NCBI RefSeq assembly: GCF_011305415.1
Contig: NZ_JAANOQ010000006.1
Span: 198,612 to 231,872, forward strand
Direction of reading: 5' to 3'
Length of the DNA: 33,261 nt
DNA from: Flavobacterium bernardetii
Lineage (GTDB): Bacteria > Bacteroidota > Bacteroidia > Flavobacteriales > Flavobacteriaceae
In this document: positions 29,944-33,261 of the stretch, piece by piece
How the letters are laid out: each line of letters opens with the position of its first letter
Position numbering within the stretch: the stretch's first letter is position 1
Notes under the pieces: generated by a model
Seen by the model: only the letters and a program-made list of their open reading frames with translations
Databases searched by the model: none
What the model was told of the DNA's origin: nothing
Translations under genes and position numbers: made by a program

Positions 29944-31101
29944 TTATTTCTTCTTGTTTAACATTTTGTAAGCTTCTTCTATATAAGTGTATAAATCTGT
30001 ACTATGTGCGTCAGTTGCGGTTTGCAAGCCTTTTAAATGTCCTAATCGAACAATAATAATGTCGTCTTCTGGAATCACAATTACAAACTGACCTAAATGA
30101 CCGCGCATGTAATATATTTTTTTTCCTTTAACCGTGTGCAACCACCAACCATAACCATATTCTGGACTATCAGTAAAACGTGGTTTTAATGATTTTGCGA
30201 TAAAAGTGCTGTCTAAAATTTGTTTGCCATTCCATTTTCCATTTTGCTTGTATAATTTTCCGAAACGAGCAAAATCTCTAGCGTTACTAGCAATACAACA
30301 ATAAGCTTTTTCAATTCCGGAATCAGCTTCATCTAATTGCCAAAGCGCGTCATTTTCTGCACCCATTGGTTTCCAAAAACTATCTGAAACATAATCGGAT
30401 AAGTATTTTCCAGTGGCTTTTTCAATACACATCGCTAATAATTGTGTGGCACCACTTAAATATTCGAAACTTTGTCCGGGTTTGTTTTTGATATCTAAAC
30501 CTAAGATTACACCTCTTAAATTATCATCAAAATACGCTCTAGTTACGATTGATAACGGACTATAGTATTTTTCGTCCCAACTTAAACCAGAAGCCATCGA
30601 AGACAAATCTCCGACTGTAACTTCTTTCGCAAATTTTCCTTTTAATTCTGGGAAGAAATCCGTTACTTTTTGATCTAAACTTTTTATTTTTCCATCCATT
30701 ATAGCTTTTCCTAAAGCGGCAGAAACGACACTTTTCGCAACAGAAAAAGAATTTGATTTGGAATCTTTATCAAAACCATCAAAATAACTTTCATGCCAAA
30801 TGCTATCATTTTTGATAATTAAATAAGCAATTGTTTGAAGTTTTTTATGCGTTTTATTTAGAACATCAGTTGATGGAACAGTATTGTATTCCTTAGAAAT
30901 TGCCCAAGATTGTGCTACGCCTTTTTTTATGGTTCGGTTAGGAAATTCTTTGTAATCTTCTAAATATGCAGTCGTATATCCTTTTAAATATATGGTTCTT
31001 ACAGCGCGAATTAAATAATCGACATCAAAAATATACATCAAAATAATGATGCTACTAAAGATGATTAAAAACCATTTGAAGAATTTTATTAGAAATTTCA
31101 T
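29944..31101 (-). CDS. Membrane-anchored serine beta-lactamase-like hydrolase
   Basis: This is a 385-aa protein of the beta-lactamase/D-Ala-D-Ala peptidase (class C-like) fold. An N-terminal helix (residues 6-25) anchors or exports it. The nucleophile motif is Ser120-Val-Ala-Lys123 (FSVAKSVVSAALG). Later landmarks are the YLSGATQLLA segment, where the family has a Tyr motif, and RGHLGQFVIVIPEDD near the C-terminus, in the place of the KTG box. Such proteins are mostly esterases or peptidases rather than antibiotic-resistance enzymes; a cell-wall or ester substrate is plausible. It is the first gene of the minus-strand trio. A weak TACATTGC is the only -7-like sequence seen upstream. Confidence 0.85.
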   Translation of the reverse strand: MKFLIKFFKWFLIIFSSIIILMYIFDVDYLIRAVRTIYLKGYTTAYLEDYKEFPNRTIKKGVAQSWAISKEYNTVPSTDVLNKTHKKLQTIAYLIIKNDSIWHESYFDGFDKDSKSNSFSVAKSVVSAALGKAIMDGKIKSLDQKVTDFFPELKGKFAKEVTVGDLSSMASGLSWDEKYYSPLSIVTRAYFDDNLRGVILGLDIKNKPGQSFEYLSGATQLLAMCIEKATGKYLSDYVSDSFWKPMGAENDALWQLDEADSGIEKAYCCIASNARDFARFGKLYKQNGKWNGKQILDSTFIAKSLKPRFTDSPEYGYGWWLHTVKGKKIYYMRGHLGQFVIVIPEDDIIIVRLGHLKGLQTATDAHSTDLYTYIEEAYKMLNKKK

Positions 31102-31216
31102 GTTTTGAAGAATTTATAAGCAATGTAAGAAAAAATAATGTTTTTTAATACCACTTTTATAATAAGGTCTAAAATTAATAAATAACTCGATTATAGAAAA
31201 TATTATTTATAAATAG

Positions 31217-31224
31217 TATTTTTG
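31217..31224 (+). promoter_or_regulatory. -7 box of prfC (TATTTTTG)
   Basis: This is an exact TAnnTTTG match 16 bases before the prfC ATG. No -33 TTG is visible at the expected distance. Confidence 0.5.
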
Positions 31225-31240
31225 CAAAAAAATTACACTA

Positions 31241-32842
31241 ATGAGTTTCGAAAAAGAAATTGCTAGGAGAAGAACTTTTGGAATTATCTCTCACCCAGAT
31301 GCTGGAAAAACAACTTTAACAGAAAAACTGTTATTGTTTGGAGGTGCCATTAATGAAGCTGGTGCGGTAAAAAGTAATAAAATTAAAAAAGGAGCAACTT
31401 CCGATTTCATGGAAATTGAACGTCAGCGTGGAATTTCGGTTTCAACGTCGGTGTTAGCCTTCAATTATAAAGAGAAAAAAATAAACATCTTAGATACACC
31501 TGGACACAAGGATTTTGCTGAAGATACTTTCCGTACGTTAACTGCTGTAGATAGCGTTATTGTTGTGGTTGACGTAGCAAAAGGTGTGGAAGAACAAACC
31601 GAAAAATTGGTTGCTGTTTGTAGAATGCGAAACATTCCTATGATTGTTTTCATTAACAAATTAGACCGTGAAGGTAAAGATGCTTTCGACTTAATGGACG
31701 AAGTGGAACAAAAATTAGGACTTCAAGTTACGCCGTTGAGTTTCCCAATTGGTATGGGTTACGATTTTCAAGGAATTTATAATATTTGGGAAAAGAACAT
31801 CAATTTATTTGAAGGTGATAGCAGAAAAAATATTGAAGAAACCATTGCTTTTTCAGACCTTCAAAACCCAGAATTAGAGAAAATAATCGGTGAAAAACCA
31901 GCAAATAAATTACGTGAAGAAATAGAATTAATTTCTGAAGTATATCCAGAATTTGATAGAGAACAATATTTATCTGGAAAATTACAACCTGTGTTTTTTG
32001 GTTCGGCTTTAAATAATTTTGGAGTTCGTGAGTTGTTAGATTGTTTTATCGAAATCGCTCCGACGCCACAACCAAAAGCTTCTGATACACGTTTAGTAGA
32101 TTCTAACGAAAAGAAATTCAGTGGTTTTGTGTTTAAAATCCACGCGAATATGGACCCAAAACACCGTGACCGTTTGGCTTTCGTAAAAATTGTTTCGGGA
32201 ACATTTGAAAGAAACAAACCGTATTTACATGTTCGTCAAGGGAAAAACATGAAATTCAGTAGTCCGAATGCTTTCTTCGCAGAGAAAAAAGAAATTGTAG
32301 ATATTTCATATCCTGGTGATATTGTAGGTTTGCACGATACCGGAAATTTTAAAATTGGTGATACACTTACAGAAGGTGAAGCGATGAATTTTAAGGGAAT
32401 TCCGAGTTTCTCTCCAGAGCATTTTAGATATATCAATAATGCCGATCCATTAAAAGCAAAACAATTAGAAAAAGGTGTCGACCAATTAATGGATGAAGGT
32501 GTAGCGCAGTTGTTTACTATTGAAATGAATGGAAGAAAAGTAATTGGAACAGTTGGCGCGCTTCAATATGAAGTAATTCAATACCGTTTAGAGCACGAAT
32601 ACGGTGCGAAATGTACGTACGAGAACTTTCCTGCTTACAAAGCGTGTTGGGTGCTTCCAGACGATCCAAAAAACGAAGAGTTTAAAGAATTCAAACGTGT
32701 GAAACAGAAATTTATGGCACACGACAAACATAATCAATTAGTGTTTTTAGCAGATAGTGAATTTTCAATCCAAATGACACAACAAAAATATCCGAGTGTA
32801 AAATTATTTTTCACATCTGATTATCATAAAAACGAGAACTAA
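31241..32842 (+). CDS. prfC: Peptide chain release factor 3
   Basis: RF3 (533 aa) is the translational GTPase that recycles RF1 and RF2 from the ribosome after peptide release. The GTPase motifs are complete: SHPDAGKTTLTEK (G1, from His18), DTPGHKDF (G3, Asp85) and NKLDRE (G4, Asn139). The RF3-specific ADPLKAKQLEKGVDQLMDEG and the C-terminal AYKACWVL segments are present. Length is normal. It is monocistronic, with a -7 box upstream and a terminator at 32850-32875. Confidence 0.97.
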   Translation: MSFEKEIARRRTFGIISHPDAGKTTLTEKLLLFGGAINEAGAVKSNKIKKGATSDFMEIERQRGISVSTSVLAFNYKEKKINILDTPGHKDFAEDTFRTLTAVDSVIVVVDVAKGVEEQTEKLVAVCRMRNIPMIVFINKLDREGKDAFDLMDEVEQKLGLQVTPLSFPIGMGYDFQGIYNIWEKNINLFEGDSRKNIEETIAFSDLQNPELEKIIGEKPANKLREEIELISEVYPEFDREQYLSGKLQPVFFGSALNNFGVRELLDCFIEIAPTPQPKASDTRLVDSNEKKFSGFVFKIHANMDPKHRDRLAFVKIVSGTFERNKPYLHVRQGKNMKFSSPNAFFAEKKEIVDISYPGDIVGLHDTGNFKIGDTLTEGEAMNFKGIPSFSPEHFRYINNADPLKAKQLEKGVDQLMDEGVAQLFTIEMNGRKVIGTVGALQYEVIQYRLEHEYGAKCTYENFPAYKACWVLPDDPKNEEFKEFKRVKQKFMAHDKHNQLVFLADSEFSIQMTQQKYPSVKLFFTSDYHKNEN

Positions 32843-32849
32843 AAACATA

Positions 32850-32875
32850 AAAAGAGCGCCAATTGGCGCTCTTTT
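32850..32875. terminator. Bidirectional terminator between prfC and the OmpA-family gene
   Basis: AAAAGAGCGCC (32850-32860) pairs perfectly with GGCGCTCTTTT (32865-32875) around AATT. The GC-rich core and T-tails on both strands let it serve both convergent genes. Confidence 0.92.
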
Positions 32876-32913
32876 ACATTGAAACTAAATTAATTATATT
32901 CGCAATCCTAACT

Positions 32914-33261
32914 CTATTTTTTAATAATCAAGAACTCACTACGTCTGTTTTGAGCGTGTTCTTCTTCAGTACAGTCTGTACAAGGAACTTTTGGTTGCGT
33001 TTCTCCCATTCCGCTTCCTGTAATTCTGTTTTTAGCAATGCCTTTTGAAATGATGTATTGAACCGTAGATTTTGCTCTTCTGTCCGATAACTTCATGTTG
33101 TAACCATCTGCTCCACGATTATCTGTGTGCGATTTCGCATCGATAACCATATTTGGAAATTCGTTCATTACTTTAACCAATTTGTCTAACTCTTCTGCAC
33201 CTTCTGCTGTGATGTTAGATTTGTTGTATTCAAAGTAAATAGCCTGTAAAATAACTTCTCT
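32914..33261 (-). CDS. OmpA-family protein, C-terminal part (cut by window edge)
   Basis: The minus-strand frame is open from the right edge to a TAG at 32914, giving 115 residues. They form an OmpA-like peptidoglycan-binding domain: the IYFEYNKSNITAEGAEELD start, the SHTDNRGADGYNMKLSDRRA core with the Asp and Arg that bind diaminopimelate, and GMGETQPKVPCTDCTEEEHA near the end. The CTDC insert before the final NRRSEF is typical of Bacteroidota versions. The internal ATG at 33180 is not the true start, because the domain begins before it. The N-terminal part, perhaps a barrel or repeats, lies outside the window. Confidence 0.9.
   Translation of the reverse strand, partial: REVILQAIYFEYNKSNITAEGAEELDKLVKVMNEFPNMVIDAKSHTDNRGADGYNMKLSDRRAKSTVQYIISKGIAKNRITGSGMGETQPKVPCTDCTEEEHAQNRRSEFLIIKK

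Noticed and set aside
29944..31101. Antibiotic-resistance beta-lactamase
   Set aside because: The SxxK fold is shared with many esterases and peptidases. The KTG box is absent, and the context is housekeeping.

Overview
This is chromosomal DNA from a member of the Bacteroidota, very probably the Flavobacteriaceae (Flavobacterium-like). The composition is strongly AT-rich. Several starts are preceded by the Bacteroidota -7 box TAnnTTTG rather than a sigma70 -10 box, and there are few Shine-Dalgarno sequences. The window also carries a type IX secretion C-terminal sorting domain, a TonB-dependent receptor with an N-terminal carboxypeptidase-regulatory-like domain, and an acidic flavobacterial lipoprotein export motif. 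I see no tRNA, rRNA, insertion sequence, phage gene or CRISPR array. No gene-free stretch exceeds 300 bases; the longest (13913-14103, about 190 bases) is the regulatory region between a TonB receptor and a two-component system.

Layout. 1-3551: rseP and a secreted M1 aminopeptidase, both on the minus strand. 3552-4892: serS. 4922-6163: three small unrecognised envelope or membrane proteins in one minus-strand operon, probably accessory. 6269-9272: a TPR protein and a PLP enzyme of methionine/cysteine metabolism, closed by a strong terminator. 9293-13912: a small MORN-repeat protein, a beta-helix lipoprotein and a TonB-dependent receptor (minus). 14104-15835: an OmpR/PhoB-type response regulator and a PhoR-like kinase (plus), divergent from the receptor. 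Direct repeats with an 11-bp period, resembling Pho boxes, lie upstream of both the receptor and the lipoprotein. I therefore infer a phosphate- or organophosphate-responsive outer-membrane uptake pair. 15809-18752: a MurG-like glycosyltransferase, trmB, a LysE-type exporter and an alkyltransferase-like protein. 18913-21962: an iron-sulfur and electron-transfer group (Mrp ATPase, NifU C-domain protein, thioredoxin-reductase-like ferredoxin reductase, 2Fe-2S ferredoxin).

22027-28294 is the most interesting part: a tightly packed seven-gene plus-strand operon. Its members are a prokaryotic AdoMet decarboxylase (SpeD), a zinc-ribbon/DUF4178-like membrane protein, a 59-residue membrane peptide, a DUF350 protein, a spermidine-synthase domain fused to a multi-pass membrane domain, an FAD amine oxidase with a twin-arginine signal, and a polytopic membrane protein with recurrent histidines. 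No ornithine or arginine decarboxylase accompanies it. The genes look like a membrane- or envelope-located aminopropyl (polyamine) transfer and oxidation module rather than ordinary cytosolic spermidine synthesis.

28295-33261: a minus-strand operon (serine beta-lactamase-like hydrolase, PolB-type 3'-5' exonuclease, metallophosphoesterase), then prfC, and the C-terminal part of an OmpA-family protein cut by the window edge.

Three intergenic regions between 18.3 and 21.6 kb carry different inverted repeats built from heptamers of the form NTTRARN. Two of them sit directly in front of start codons.
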